A stretch of 64,000 bases of DNA, from positions 1-64,000 of the forward strand of contig JAJDCY010000023.1 in NCBI GenBank assembly GCA_029260595.1. Direction: 5' to 3'. This DNA comes from Phycisphaeraceae bacterium (GTDB lineage Bacteria; Planctomycetota; Phycisphaerae; Phycisphaerales; Phycisphaeraceae). A model generated the notes under the pieces. It made no database searches. It worked only from the letters and a program-made list of their open reading frames with translations, and was not told the DNA's origin. Below are positions 1-6,286 of the stretch, one piece after another (within the stretch, counting starts at the first letter, position 1; each line of letters begins with the position of its first letter). The translations under genes were made by a program, and so were the position numbers.

Positions 1-222
1 GCGGTGATCGCGGTGATCCCGACGGTGATCGCCGGTGCGCTGGATGTGCCGTTCCAGGTGTCGAGCTTTTTGGGCGGGACGGGTCTGCTGATCACGGTGA
101 GTGTGATGCTGGACTTCGTGCAGCGGATCGAAGCCAGCTTAATGATGCGGAACTATCAGGGGTTCCTGGCGTCGGGCGGCAGCGGCAAGGGCCCGAAGAT
201 CCGGGGGTCGCGGCCGGGGTGA
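1..222 (+). CDS. secY: SecY preprotein translocase subunit, C-terminal fragment
   Basis: This is the 3' end of secY, cut by the window edge; frame 1 is open from base 1 and ends in TGA at 220-222. SecY is the pore subunit of the SecYEG translocon in the inner membrane. The visible part has the last transmembrane segment (LGGTGLLITVSVMLDFV) followed by the family C-terminal signature QRIEASLMMRNYQGFL, which faces the cytoplasm, and then a Gly/Lys/Arg-rich tail. Its position upstream of map, infA, rpmJ and rpsM matches the spc/alpha operon order of bacteria. The usual next gene, adk, is not present, and about 2.3 kb of other DNA separates secY from map. The identity is firm; the N-terminal part cannot be seen. 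Confidence 0.93.
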   Translation, partial: AVIAVIPTVIAGALDVPFQVSSFLGGTGLLITVSVMLDFVQRIEASLMMRNYQGFLASGGSGKGPKIRGSRPG

Positions 223-424
223 GGTTGAGGGGTTTCGGATGGGTGCCTGCCGCTACATTGCCCACAGAGCGATCCGTCAGTAATCAGCACATTCGGATTT
301 GGGGCACGCTGCGCTTAACCCAAGTCACCAGCCGCCAATTCACCTCTGGAACCCGGGGCAGAGGGGCAGGCCTGCATGCAGGGAACTCGCCCCAAGTACT
401 CAGGCATGTGAATGAATCAGAGCA

Positions 425-913
425 ATGAATGGACCTGAACAGCCTGTTGCCGCGCTGGACCATGCCTGGCGGTATTTCGAGCTTCATGCCAAGCAACGGA
501 TGTCGGTCTTCAATTTCTTTTTAGCACTTTCCGGCGTGGTAGCTGCAGGGCTTGTAGCAACTCTGCGAGAGGATCATGACAATCCATTTCTTGGCATAGT
601 ATTTGGCTGCTTACTCTGTATTGTCTCGTTTGTGTTTTGGAAACTTGATCAACGCGTTTCGTTTCTTATCAAGCATGCAGAGGCTGCACTCGCCGAGTGC
701 GAGAGCGCGTATAGCGCAGAATCCACTCGATTGTTTAGTACAGAGGCTACACGTGCGACAGAAGTCGCTGATCGCCCCTTTTGGTGGGCTCGTCACTGGA
801 CTTACGGAAAGTGTTTTCGCCTTGTGTATTGGGTGATGGCGTTAGTGGGAATCGGGGGCGCTTCGCTCGCTGCGTTCAGGGTTTTTGGTGCGATTATGTC
901 AACTGGTGAATGA
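425..913 (+). CDS. Unknown membrane protein, low-GC, 162 aa
   Basis: I do not recognise a specific function. The protein has three likely membrane segments: residues about 27-46 (FNFFLALSGVVAAGLVATL), 54-72 (FLGIVFGCLLCIVSFVFW) and 134-153 (LVYWVMALVGIGGASLAAF), with a charged cytoplasmic-looking stretch between the second and third. The layout (short N-terminal helix, two close membrane helices, later third helix) recalls small RipA-like or DUF-type membrane proteins, but that is only a resemblance. Base composition is visibly lower in GC than secY or map, and the gene interrupts the secY-map neighbourhood with hairpin repeats just downstream (941-1091), so lateral gain is plausible. No clear Shine-Dalgarno sequence precedes the ATG at 425. 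Confidence 0.6.
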   Translation: MNGPEQPVAALDHAWRYFELHAKQRMSVFNFFLALSGVVAAGLVATLREDHDNPFLGIVFGCLLCIVSFVFWKLDQRVSFLIKHAEAALAECESAYSAESTRLFSTEATRATEVADRPFWWARHWTYGKCFRLVYWVMALVGIGGASLAAFRVFGAIMSTGE

Positions 914-940
914 TCCGCCCTGCACTTCAGCGCGTAGGGC

Positions 941-962
941 GGGATAGGCGTCAGCCCATCCC
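941..962. repeat. Hairpin repeat, GGGAT/ATCCC type
   Basis: GGGAT-a-GGC, loop GTCA, GCC-c-ATCCC. Read on the minus strand it is followed by GCCCTACG, the same kind of tail carried by the GGTGGGC and GGTGGGTT hairpins elsewhere in the window. It lies directly downstream of the unknown membrane gene. Confidence 0.6.
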
Positions 963-1016
963 ACCTTCGGCGTCTAGCAGTGTAGCGAGAAGATGCGGCG
1001 CGACGCAGCCGGAACA

Positions 1017-1043
1017 GGTGGGTTTCGCGTTGCTCAACCCACC
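1017..1043. repeat. Hairpin repeat, GGTGGGTT/AACCCACC type
   Basis: GGTGGGTT and AACCCACC arms around a CGCGTTGCTC-like loop. A second copy is at 13012-13038 and a worn half copy lies near 1540-1555 (TTCAACCCACCCTAC). Dispersed intergenic palindrome. Confidence 0.6.
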
Positions 1044-1067
1044 CCACTCCGATGCATGAACTAAAGA

Positions 1068-1091
1068 ACACGGCTTGCTAGCAAGCCGTGT
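1068..1091. repeat. Perfect 24-bp palindrome, GCTTGCTAGCAAGC type
   Basis: The arms ACACGGCTTGCT and AGCAAGCCGTGT are perfectly complementary, followed by CACCGGGCGG. The related palindrome at 1581-1602 shares the core, the preceding AAGAACAC and the CACC-GG tail, so the two bracket the gene at 1147-1428 as direct repeats. Confidence 0.75.
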
Positions 1092-1146
1092 CACCGGGCG
1101 GCGAACCACCCAATCAGACAGTTTGTTTTGTCCCCGGCACCTGGCG

Positions 1147-1428
1147 CTACATCACCAGGTGACCTGATATTGTGTAACTCGACCAAGGGATCCTAGATGC
1201 ATCCAAAGATGCTAGAAAGCGGGCGACGTCGGGCCGACCTTGGTATGTGAACGTCCCCCAAGCATCCTGAGCGGCGAGAACAATGGGTAATCCTGCAAAC
1301 TTGTCGATCGTTGAGAGTGCTTCGCGCAGCTCTCTCGCACTGACGCTTGACTGAACCACGTGAGGCTTCACCAGAACGATCGCAAAAGTTATACCTTGTT
1401 CCGTGATGATGGCTGCATTGACCTGCAT
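1147..1428 (-). CDS. Unknown small protein, 93 aa, low-GC
   Basis: I do not recognise this protein. It begins MQVNAAIITEQGITFAIVLV and looks like a compact alpha/beta protein with no signal peptide or membrane segment. A good Shine-Dalgarno sequence (GGAGG, read on the minus strand at about 1434-1438) stands a few bases upstream of the ATG, which supports it as a real gene. GC content is lower than in the flanking housekeeping genes. It is bounded on both sides by the same subtype of palindromic repeat (1068-1091 and 1581-1602), giving it a cassette-like look. I searched around it for GTTRRRY/RYYYAAC integron-type core sites and found none. Function is unknown; it may be part of a mobile or recently gained block. 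Confidence 0.6.
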   Translation of the reverse strand: MQVNAAIITEQGITFAIVLVKPHVVQSSVSARELREALSTIDKFAGLPIVLAAQDAWGTFTYQGRPDVARFLASLDASRIPWSSYTISGHLVM

Positions 1429-1580
1429 TGTACGCCTCCGTTCGTTGTGAGAACTAGTATCTGTTCTAGGGTCATCCGTGCCCTATGGTCATTTTATGCA
1501 GGGCATCTTGCATTTGCTAGCTCGGGCACTTCGGCTCACTGAATTCAACCCACCCTACTTTCAAAACGCGCGCTTAAGAA

Positions 1581-1602
1581 CACTGCTTGCTAGCAAGCAG
1601 TG
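1581..1602. repeat. Perfect 22-bp palindrome, GCTTGCTAGCAAGC type
   Basis: The arms CACTGCTTGCT and AGCAAGCAGTG are perfectly complementary and are followed by CCACCCGG. Compared with 1068-1091, the bases that differ in one arm are compensated in the other, so the stem is preserved. Confidence 0.75.
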
Positions 1603-1706
1603 CCACCCGGGGGGTTGTGGGTGGGGTTAGTGAGTGGGATGGCGGGGGTGGGTTGGACCCCTTACTCACGTGCGGGGCTCGTTGTGGGGGTGGGTTGGTT
1701 GTTCGA

Positions 1707-1730
1707 CACTGACAAGTGGACTTGTCAGTG
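1707..1730. repeat. Hairpin repeat, CACTGACAAG/CTTGTCAGTG type
   Basis: 10-bp arms around loop TGGA, followed by CCACCCGG. This is the most numerous family in the window (also 2363, 4250, 5535, 12961, 20871 and 21795, with worn copies at 34399 and 38622). Confidence 0.8.
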
Positions 1731-1749
1731 CCACCCGGCGGGGCCTTGT

Positions 1750-2253
1750 TCACAGTCGTAGTAGCAGAATCATTAACAGGGCGGAGGTCAGGCATGCGGC
1801 GGCGGTGCGGAGGTTGTTGGATCGGTTCCAGCGGGGTTCGAAGGCGTGGCGGGCGGTGTGGTGGGTGGGCGCGTCGGTGGTGTCGAGGTCGATGGCTTGG
1901 AGCTGGTTGTTCAGGGGGATGTTGACGGCGGCGGTGGGCAGTTGGACGCCCAGGAGGTAGGCGAGCGTGGCGGCGGCCAGGAGCAGGCGGCCGACGGGGT
2001 CGAGTAGTGCGAAGCCGAGGGCGGCTGACGCGAGCAGCGCGACGACGGAACCGACCCAGACGAGCATGAACAGCGGTTGTTTGTTCTGGATGACACCGTC
2101 GACAGCTTGGAAGGCGCGGATGAACCGGCGGTCGTTGAGCTTGGCGATGCCGGGCATGACGACGGCGGCGAAGGCGAAGAGGAAGCCGGCGACGAGCGAG
2201 CAGAGCAGCGCGGCGAGGATCAGGGCGGTCTGGAAGAGAGATTGGGTTGACAC
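1750..2253 (-). CDS. DUF1772-like four-helix membrane protein
   Basis: The protein has about 167 residues and four likely membrane helices: SLFQTALILAALLCSLVAGF near the start, then PLFMLVWVGSVVALLASAAL, LLLAAATLAYLLGVQL, and a last helix near the C-terminus. The pattern, with VMPGI after helix 1 and a PTAAVNIPLNNQLQA stretch after helix 3 followed by W-N-R in the loop before the last helix, fits the DUF1772 (anthrone-oxygenase-like) membrane family, whose bacterial members have no established role. I place the start at the GTG at 2253 (VSTQSLFQ). The longer upstream frame runs through an intergenic hairpin repeat at 2363-2386 and has no sensible coding character. It stands alone between repeat clusters. 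The family assignment is fairly good; the function is unknown. Confidence 0.7.
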   Translation of the reverse strand: MSTQSLFQTALILAALLCSLVAGFLFAFAAVVMPGIAKLNDRRFIRAFQAVDGVIQNKQPLFMLVWVGSVVALLASAALGFALLDPVGRLLLAAATLAYLLGVQLPTAAVNIPLNNQLQAIDLDTTDAPTHHTARHAFEPRWNRSNNLRTAAACLTSALLMILLLRL

Positions 2254-2362
2254 GGTTGCGGCTCCGCGGTGGGTGGGGTGCGTCGGATAGATGGTAGGGC
2301 GCGGAGCGGGGGTGCTGCTGGTGGCGCGCGATCGTGATCGGGCGTGCTCGGCGCTGGGACGG

Positions 2363-2386
2363 CACTGACAAGCGGGCTTGTCAGTG
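2363..2386. repeat. Hairpin repeat, CACTGACAAG/CTTGTCAGTG type
   Basis: Arms CACTGACAAG and CTTGTCAGTG around loop CGGG, followed by CCACCCGG. Confidence 0.8.
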
Positions 2387-2445
2387 CCACCCGGGGGAGG
2401 GGGCACATGGGTCAGTGGGTTTGGCTATGGGGCACTGCGGCGGAT

Positions 2446-2462
2446 GGTGGGCGGTGCCCACC
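2446..2462. repeat. Hairpin repeat, GGTGGGC/GCCCACC type
   Basis: GGTGGGC, loop GGT, GCCCACC, followed by CTACGGGGA. Other copies are at 20953-20969 and 34435-34451, always with the same CTACGGGGA tail. Confidence 0.75.
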
Positions 2463-2562
2463 CTACGGGGAGTGGTGATGGTGGCGGTTGTTTGGCGGGG
2501 GTGGGGGTTGGGGGTATAGTGCTTGGCTTGGCGCGTTTTGGGGGGTTTTGTTCTGGGTGGTT

Positions 2563-3342
2563 ATGGGTATACGGTTAAAGTCAAAACAGGATGTTGAGAA
2601 GATGCGTGCGGCGGGGCGCGTGGTTTATCAGGTGTTGGGGCGGTGCCGTGAGATGTGCCGGCCTGGGGTGACGACGCGGGAGATTGATGAGGAGGCGTAC
2701 CGGGTGTTCTCGTCGATGGGGGCGCGCGGGCTGTTTAAGAACTACCCGACGTATAAGCCGGGTGAGGGGTTCCCGTCGAACCTGTGCATCAGTGTGAACG
2801 AGGTGGTCGTGCACGGGATCGCCGACGACAGGGAGATCGCGGACGGGGATATCGTGGGGCTGGACTGTGGGGTGCAGCTTGATGGGTGGTGCGGGGACTC
2901 GGCGACGACGGTGCTGGTGGGGGATGTGCCGGCGGACGTGCGGAAGCTTTGTGAGGTGACCGAGCAGGTGCTGGCGTTGGCGATCGAGAACATGCGGCCT
3001 GGGCGGCGGTGGAGCCAGGTGGCGCGGATCATGCAGGGGTATGCGGAGGATGCGGGGTTAGGGGTGGTGCGGGACTTTGTGGGGCACGGGATCGGCCAGA
3101 GCATGCACGAGGACCCGAAGGTGCCGAACTTTGTCAGCCCGGACCTGCTGCGACACGATATCGAGCTGCGTGAGGGGGTGGTGCTGGCGGTGGAGCCGAT
3201 GTGCAATATGGGGACGCGGGAAGTGGTGACGATGGCGGACGGGTGGACGGTGCTGACGGCGGATCGGAAACCTTCGGCGCATTATGAGCATACGGTGGCG
3301 GTGACGGCGAATGGGGCGGATGTGCTGACGGATGGGAGTTAG
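2563..3342 (+). CDS. map: Methionine aminopeptidase, type I
   Basis: Removes the initiator methionine from nascent proteins in the cytosol. The 259-aa protein has the full set of dinuclear-metal ligands of the family: D101 and D112 (LDCGVQLDGWCGDSATT), H175 (VGHGIGQ), E211 (VEPM) and E242 (YEHT), plus the substrate-side H84 (VVVHGI). The length is that of the ordinary short type I enzyme without an SH3 linker extension. I start at ATG 2563 (MGIRLKSKQDVEKMRAAG), where family homology begins; the open frame continues upstream into non-coding GC-rich DNA. It is in the expected secY-map-infA order but separated from both neighbours by accessory DNA. Its last 27 bases plus the following 13 are duplicated at 4191-4230. 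Confidence 0.95.
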   Translation: MGIRLKSKQDVEKMRAAGRVVYQVLGRCREMCRPGVTTREIDEEAYRVFSSMGARGLFKNYPTYKPGEGFPSNLCISVNEVVVHGIADDREIADGDIVGLDCGVQLDGWCGDSATTVLVGDVPADVRKLCEVTEQVLALAIENMRPGRRWSQVARIMQGYAEDAGLGVVRDFVGHGIGQSMHEDPKVPNFVSPDLLRHDIELREGVVLAVEPMCNMGTREVVTMADGWTVLTADRKPSAHYEHTVAVTANGADVLTDGS

Positions 3343-3355
3343 GGGGTTGGGGGTT
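3316..3355 (+). repeat. map: Original copy of duplicated map 3' end
   Basis: This 40-bp segment covers the end of map, its stop codon and the start of a GGGGGTT tract. It matches 4191-4230 with a single base change. The duplicate lies on the far side of the low-GC cassette-like insertion, so the two flank that block. Confidence 0.8.
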
Positions 3356-3399
3356 GTCGACGGTGAGGGGTGGGGATGGCGGTGCGACCCGGTACGCCG

Positions 3400-3470
3400 C
3401 GGGGTGATTCGTTGGCCTGGTGAGGATGGTCGGGGGTAGGCACTGCTGGGCTAGCCAGCGGTGGCATCCG
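3400..3470 (+). repeat. 71-bp unit with CACTGCTGGGC/AGCCAGCGGTG hairpin, copy 1
   Basis: The segment from CGGGGTGATTCGTTGGC to GGCATCCG, including the hairpin at 3441-3463, recurs at 4121-4190 with a handful of changes. In copy 1 the hairpin core is CTGGGCTAGCCAG. The two copies bracket the low-GC gene at 3500-3943. Confidence 0.75.
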
Positions 3471-3481
3471 ACGTCCCGGGT

Positions 3482-3505
3482 GTCGGCTTCAGCAACGCGT
3501 TAGGC
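3482..3505. other. attC-like half-site (L'-R' side)
   Basis: GTCGGCTTC, a short spacer and GCGTTAGGC. On the gene strand it reads GCCTAAC, 11 bases, GCCGAC, the same motif order and spacing as the 5' half of class 1 cassette attC sites such as that of aadA. It overlaps the stop codon of the gene at 3500-3943. Confidence 0.4.
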
Positions 3506-3943
3506 ACCCAGCACCAAGCTCTTCAACCGCGAGAGAGACTCGTCTGGAAACGGCCAGCTCCAGGTCCGTTCGGACTGCTCACTCTCCCATGCGGTATCAG
3601 ATCTAAGCCGAAGCAGGCTGCGACAGAATTGACTCAGGGCTGCAGTCCTTGGCAAGTGCGCAACGAATACTTGCCCCATCTCTCCAGTGACACTTAACTC
3701 CAACGAACTAGTGCCCTCCGCGTTGAAAATCCAATGCCAGGACTCTGGTTCAAGGGACCATTCGACTACTTCGTGAGGCGAGCCCTTGGCTATCAGCAAC
3801 AGAGACGACATTAGCTGAGCCAAGGAGTCACTGGGAACGTCAGACACCACCTCTGAGCGACTCCATTGCGCTGTGCTGACTTCTACTGAAAGCCAACCAT
3901 GCTTCGGAGTGCCGAAGACCACCCGGAGTTTTGGCTTCGACAT
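3500..3943 (-). CDS. Unknown 147-aa protein in a cassette-like block
   Basis: I do not recognise the family. The protein (MSKPKLRVVFGTPKHGWLSV...) is soluble-looking, without signal peptide or membrane helix, rich in Ser, Trp and Glu, and reads as an alternating beta-strand protein with a terminal helix. The start at 3943 is the only sensible one and lies 4 bases inside the TGCCTAAC core-like site; the TAA stop falls within the opposite GTTAGGC site. Many single genes of unknown function in integron cassettes are of this size and arrangement. GC content is lower than in the flanking ribosomal genes, consistent with acquisition. Nothing in the sequence indicates a biochemical role. Confidence 0.6.
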   Translation of the reverse strand: MSKPKLRVVFGTPKHGWLSVEVSTAQWSRSEVVSDVPSDSLAQLMSSLLLIAKGSPHEVVEWSLEPESWHWIFNAEGTSSLELSVTGEMGQVFVAHLPRTAALSQFCRSLLRLRSDTAWESEQSERTWSWPFPDESLSRLKSLVLGA

Positions 3944-3946
3944 ATA

Positions 3947-3966
3947 TGCCTAACAGTTATCCGACC
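3947..3966. other. attC-like half-site (R''-L'' side)
   Basis: TGCCTAAC, AGTTA, TCCGACC. It is the mirror of the GTTAGGCA site at 3499-3506. The 6-mer TCCGAC recurs just left of the other half-site (3467-3472), so the two halves would overlap there and together form one complete attC-like fold (CCGAC pairing with GTCGG). Confidence 0.35.
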
Positions 3967-4120
3967 GCAATTCTGTGGTCTAGTATGGAATTCAATCAAC
4001 TGATTATATCGCGTAGTGATATGCGTTCACATGGCCTAGGGGTTATTGATATGCGGACTTGTCAGGGCTACCCGATGAAGATAATTGACGCCAGTCGCTC
4101 TAGCCAGCGGGGGCACCCGG

Positions 4121-4190
<70 letters not shown>

Positions 4191-4230
4191 GCGGATGTGT
4201 TGACGGATGGGAGTTAGGGGGTTGGGGGTT
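4191..4230 (+). repeat. Duplicated 3' end of map
   Basis: 39 of 40 bases match 3316-3355, including the map stop codon. It is not part of any gene here. Confidence 0.8.
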
Positions 4231-4246
4231 GGGGGTTGGGGGTTGG
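4217..4246 (+). repeat. Four tandem GGGGGTT repeats, G-quadruplex motif
   Basis: Four runs of five G separated by TT, then TTGG. The original copy after map has only two runs. The pattern satisfies the G-quadruplex rule with minimal two-base loops. Confidence 0.7.
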
Positions 4247-4249
4247 CAG

Positions 4250-4273
4250 CACTGACAAGGGGACTTGTCAGTG
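4250..4273. repeat. Hairpin repeat, CACTGACAAG/CTTGTCAGTG type
   Basis: Loop GGGA; followed by GTGCCCGAG, a variant of the usual CACCCGG tail. Confidence 0.75.
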
Positions 4274-4306
4274 GTGCCCGAGGGTTAAGGGGTGTCGGTG
4301 CCGCTT

Positions 4307-4338
<32 letters not shown>

Positions 4339-4350
4339 AGGTGGGATAAG

Positions 4351-4376
4351 ACATGGGCAAACGAGTTTGTCCATGT
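4351..4376. repeat. Hairpin repeat, ACATGGGCAAAC/GTTTGTCCATGT type
   Basis: 12-bp arms with a central GA, tail CACCCAGG. A separate half (TTTGCCCATGCCACCC) follows at about 4384-4399. A worn copy is at 20912-20936. Confidence 0.7.
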
Positions 4377-4594
4377 CACCCAGGTTTGCCCATGCCACCC
4401 AGGGGAGCCAGGGGGGACGATGGGGGGCGGGATGGCGTGATCGGGTTTAAGTTGTTATTTTGTTCGCTGATTGTCCCCGGGTCGGGGCGGATGGATGGGG
4501 TTGGGGGTGGTTGGGGGTTGTTGAGGGCGAGCTCGGGCCAGCCTGTGGGGTACCGGGGATTGTTTTATCGGGGGCGAGCAACGCTAGATACGCT

Positions 4595-4810
4595 ATGGCT
4601 AAAGAAGAAAAATTGCAGTTTGAGGGGACGGTTGTTGAGGCGTTGCCGAATGCGATGTTCCGGGTGAAGCTGGAAAACGACCACGTGATCTGTGCGCATA
4701 TCTCGGGGAAGATGCGGATGCACTACATCCGTATCCTGCCCGGGGACCGGGTTTCGGTGGATATCAGCACGTATGACCTGGCGAAGGGGCGGATCACGTA
4801 TCGCCACTAA
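4595..4810 (+). CDS. infA: Translation initiation factor IF-1
   Basis: IF-1 binds the A site of the 30S subunit during initiation together with IF-2 and IF-3. The 71-aa protein begins [22 protein letters not shown] and keeps the family core through [29 protein letters not shown] and the end GRITYRH, a complete single OB-fold. The start at ATG 4595 gives exactly the usual family length; an upstream open stretch has no homology. No strong Shine-Dalgarno sequence is visible. infA is followed 58 bases later by rpmJ and then rpsM, the canonical order. The gene lies just downstream of the repeat-rich accessory stretch, so it may be expressed from a promoter within 4450-4590. Confidence 0.96.
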   Translation: MAKEEKLQFEGTVVEALPNAMFRVKLENDHVICAHISGKMRMHYIRILPGDRVSVDISTYDLAKGRITYRH

Positions 4811-4868
4811 GTGTTTGGTTTTATGTGGGTAATAGATTTTTTTCGGGCGATGAGCAAAGGGTTGGATC

Positions 4869-4982
4869 ATGAAAGTGCGAAGCAGTGTGCGAAGGATCTG
4901 TGAAAACTGTAAAATCATCCGCCGCAAGGGCGTGGTGCGGGTGATCTGCATCAACCCGAAGCACAAGCAGCGGCAGGGATAG
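4869..4982 (+). CDS. rpmJ: Ribosomal protein bL36
   Basis: A 37-aa 50S subunit protein, too short to be picked up by length-based gene finding. The translation [15 protein letters not shown] is followed by a central [17 protein letters not shown] and ends KQRQG. The zinc-ribbon ligands are C11, C14, C27 and H32, so this is the zinc-binding (C+) form. It sits between infA and rpsM as in most bacteria and ends at the TAG at 4980-4982. The start ATG at 4869 gives the standard family length. Confidence 0.96.
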   Translation: MKVRSSVRRICENCKIIRRKGVVRVICINPKHKQRQG

Positions 4983-5123
4983 TCGGTGTTGGCGGGTGTG
5001 TGATTCGCGGCTGGGGCTGTGGGTTATGCGGCGGGTTTGGCGGCGAAATGATGAGTTAGATCGATGTTGTTGGCTTGGTGGATTCACGGAGCGTGAGTCC
5101 CGAGGCAGCAAGAGGAGTTGGTT

Positions 5124-5507
5124 ATGCCACGTATCATCGGTGTGGATATCCCGGACAAGAAACCGATCCGGATCGCGCTGCGTTACATCCATGGGATCGG
5201 GCCGGTTAACTCGGAGTTGATCCTTAAAGAAGCGGGGATCGACGGGCAGGTGCGTGCGCACGAGTTGACGGACGATCAGTTGGCGCAGCTGGCGGGGATC
5301 ATTGATGGGACGTATGTCGTCGAGGGTGCGCTGCGGCGGGCGGTGGCGCAGAACATCGGGCGGCTGCGTGATATCCGTAGTTATCGCGGGGATCGTCATC
5401 GTCGGGGGTTGCCGGTGAACGGGCAACGGACGCGGACGAACGCACGCACCCGCAAGGGCCGCAAGAAGACGGTGGCCGGGAAGAAGGGCGTGAAGGGGAT
5501 GAAGTAG
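5124..5507 (+). CDS. rpsM: Ribosomal protein uS13
   Basis: Head protein of the 30S subunit that contacts tRNA and the 50S subunit. The 127-aa chain starts [21 protein letters not shown], carries the helix-two-turns-helix motif [17 protein letters not shown], and ends with the basic tail in which [19 protein letters not shown] is diagnostic. AAGAGGAG at 5110-5117 precedes the ATG at 5124 with ideal spacing, which decides against the in-frame GTG two codons upstream. It is the first gene of the alpha-operon core here, followed by rpsK after a 138-bp gap that contains a hairpin repeat. That spacing is loose for ribosomal operons. Confidence 0.96.
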   Translation: MPRIIGVDIPDKKPIRIALRYIHGIGPVNSELILKEAGIDGQVRAHELTDDQLAQLAGIIDGTYVVEGALRRAVAQNIGRLRDIRSYRGDRHRRGLPVNGQRTRTNARTRKGRKKTVAGKKGVKGMK

Positions 5508-5534
5508 TCGTTGTGGGGGGTGATGGTTTTTCGA

Positions 5535-5558
5535 CACTGACAAGCGGACTTGTCAGTG
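5535..5558. repeat. Hairpin repeat between rpsM and rpsK
   Basis: CACTGACAAG, loop CGGA, CTTGTCAGTG, tail CCACCCGAGGG. Its place inside the alpha operon means it must be transcribed and could act as an mRNA processing or attenuation hairpin. Confidence 0.75.
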
Positions 5559-5645
5559 CCACCCGAGGGCTGGTGTTTGCGAGTGGATGGTTCGAACGAA
5601 CGGGTTGGTACGGCGAAGTCGTGCGGCTGACCCGCGGGATAGAAG

Positions 5646-6023
5646 ATGGCAAAGAAACAAAAGAAAATCCGTAAGAACGTGGTCCGCGGGATCGCGTATG
5701 TGAAGGCGACGTTCAACAACACGCATGTGACGATCACTGACACGAGCGGCGAGACGCTGTGTTGGGGGTCGGCGGGGACGGTTGGGTTTAAGGGGTCTCG
5801 TAAGAGCACGCCTTTTGCCGCGACGCGTGCGGCGGAGACGGTGGCTCAGAAGGCGAAGAAGATGGGGATGCAGGAGGTTGAGGTGCGGCTGCGTGGTGCG
5901 GGCAGCGGTCGCGAGAGCGCGGTGACGGCGATGCAGAGCGCCGGGCTGCGGATCACGGCGGTCGAGGACCACACGCCGATCCCGCACAACGGGTGCCGGC
6001 CTAAGAAGAAGCGTCGGGTGTAG
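5646..6023 (+). CDS. rpsK: Ribosomal protein uS11
   Basis: 30S platform protein near the mRNA exit. The 125-aa sequence has the family signatures [28 protein letters not shown] in its first half (residues about 18-46), then [18 protein letters not shown], and ends with the typical [14 protein letters not shown]. The N-terminus [15 protein letters not shown] is basic and complete. It follows rpsM; the usual next gene rpsD is absent and a 263-bp gap leads to rpoA. The start ATG at 5646 is unambiguous. Confidence 0.97.
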   Translation: MAKKQKKIRKNVVRGIAYVKATFNNTHVTITDTSGETLCWGSAGTVGFKGSRKSTPFAATRAAETVAQKAKKMGMQEVEVRLRGAGSGRESAVTAMQSAGLRITAVEDHTPIPHNGCRPKKKRRV

Positions 6024-6041
6024 CGGGGTGTGTGCCCGGGC

Positions 6042-6059
6042 GGCGAACGGTGGTTCGCC
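6042..6059 (+). other. Stem-loop downstream of rpsK
   Basis: GGCGAAC, loop GGTG, GTTCGCC: a perfect 7-bp stem 18 bases after the rpsK stop. There is no T-run after it, so it is not a standard intrinsic terminator; it may be a processing or stabilising hairpin. Confidence 0.45.
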
Positions 6060-6080
6060 CTGGGTCGCCTGGATCCATTG

Positions 6081-6110
6081 TTGATGAATTTGATACCCCG
6101 ACTTTGATAT
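6081..6110 (+). promoter_or_regulatory. Possible promoter for rpoA-rplQ
   Basis: TTGATG, 18 bases, TGATAT, in a local AT-rich patch of the rpsK-rpoA gap. A separate promoter would make sense of the missing rpsD and long spacer, but the match is only moderate. Confidence 0.35.
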
Positions 6111-6286
6111 TGATAGCGACTGTGATACCGGCTGACGGATTGGGTAATTGGTAGTGGCCGGTTGATACAAGTCTGACCGTCACCGGCCTGGCCGGGAACG
6201 ACATACCAACGACGCGAAACGAACGAGCAGCGAGTAGCCCCAGCCCGATCGAGTGAGCCTTCGACGGGCAACCCTGGAGATCAACG

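Larger units (their letters stand above)
1429..1749. other. Non-coding stretch with two hairpin repeats
   Basis: It holds the probable promoter side of the minus-strand 93-aa gene, a worn CAACCCACCCTAC repeat fragment near 1545, and the palindromes at 1581-1602 and 1707-1730. I see no credible coding sequence. Confidence 0.6.
2254..2562. other. Non-coding stretch with two hairpin repeats
   Basis: Divergent control region between the DUF1772-like gene and map. It contains the repeats at 2363-2386 and 2446-2462 and a TATAGT box near 2514-2519 that could serve map. Nothing here looks coding. Confidence 0.55.
3471..4098. mobile_element. Candidate single-gene integron-like cassette remnant
   Basis: The block has visibly lower GC than its surroundings and is bordered by two imperfect direct copies of CTAGCCAGCGG-GGCA-CCG (3451-3470 and 4100-4119), as if it had entered a hairpin repeat. 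Inside, its one gene lies between GTTAGGCA (3499-3506) and TGCCTAAC (3947-3954), which match the GTTRRRY and RYYYAAC core sites of integron attC sequences. The TAA stop codon of the gene lies within the first site, a common feature of gene cassettes. No complete attC and no integrase are present in the window, so this is a hypothesis based on site layout, not a confirmed cassette. Confidence 0.45.

Noticed and set aside
1147-1428. Integron attC around the 93-aa gene
   Set aside because: No GTTRRRY/RYYYAAC pair close to either end; only the palindromes bracket it.
1574-2371. Long reading frame rich in Pro, Arg and His on the minus strand
   Set aside because: It is a shadow frame across a DUF1772-like gene and hairpin repeats, with the codon bias of an antisense GC-rich frame.
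2388-2563. Longer N-terminus for methionine aminopeptidase
   Set aside because: The upstream frame covers non-coding GC-rich sequence and has no homology; the family starts at ATG 2563.
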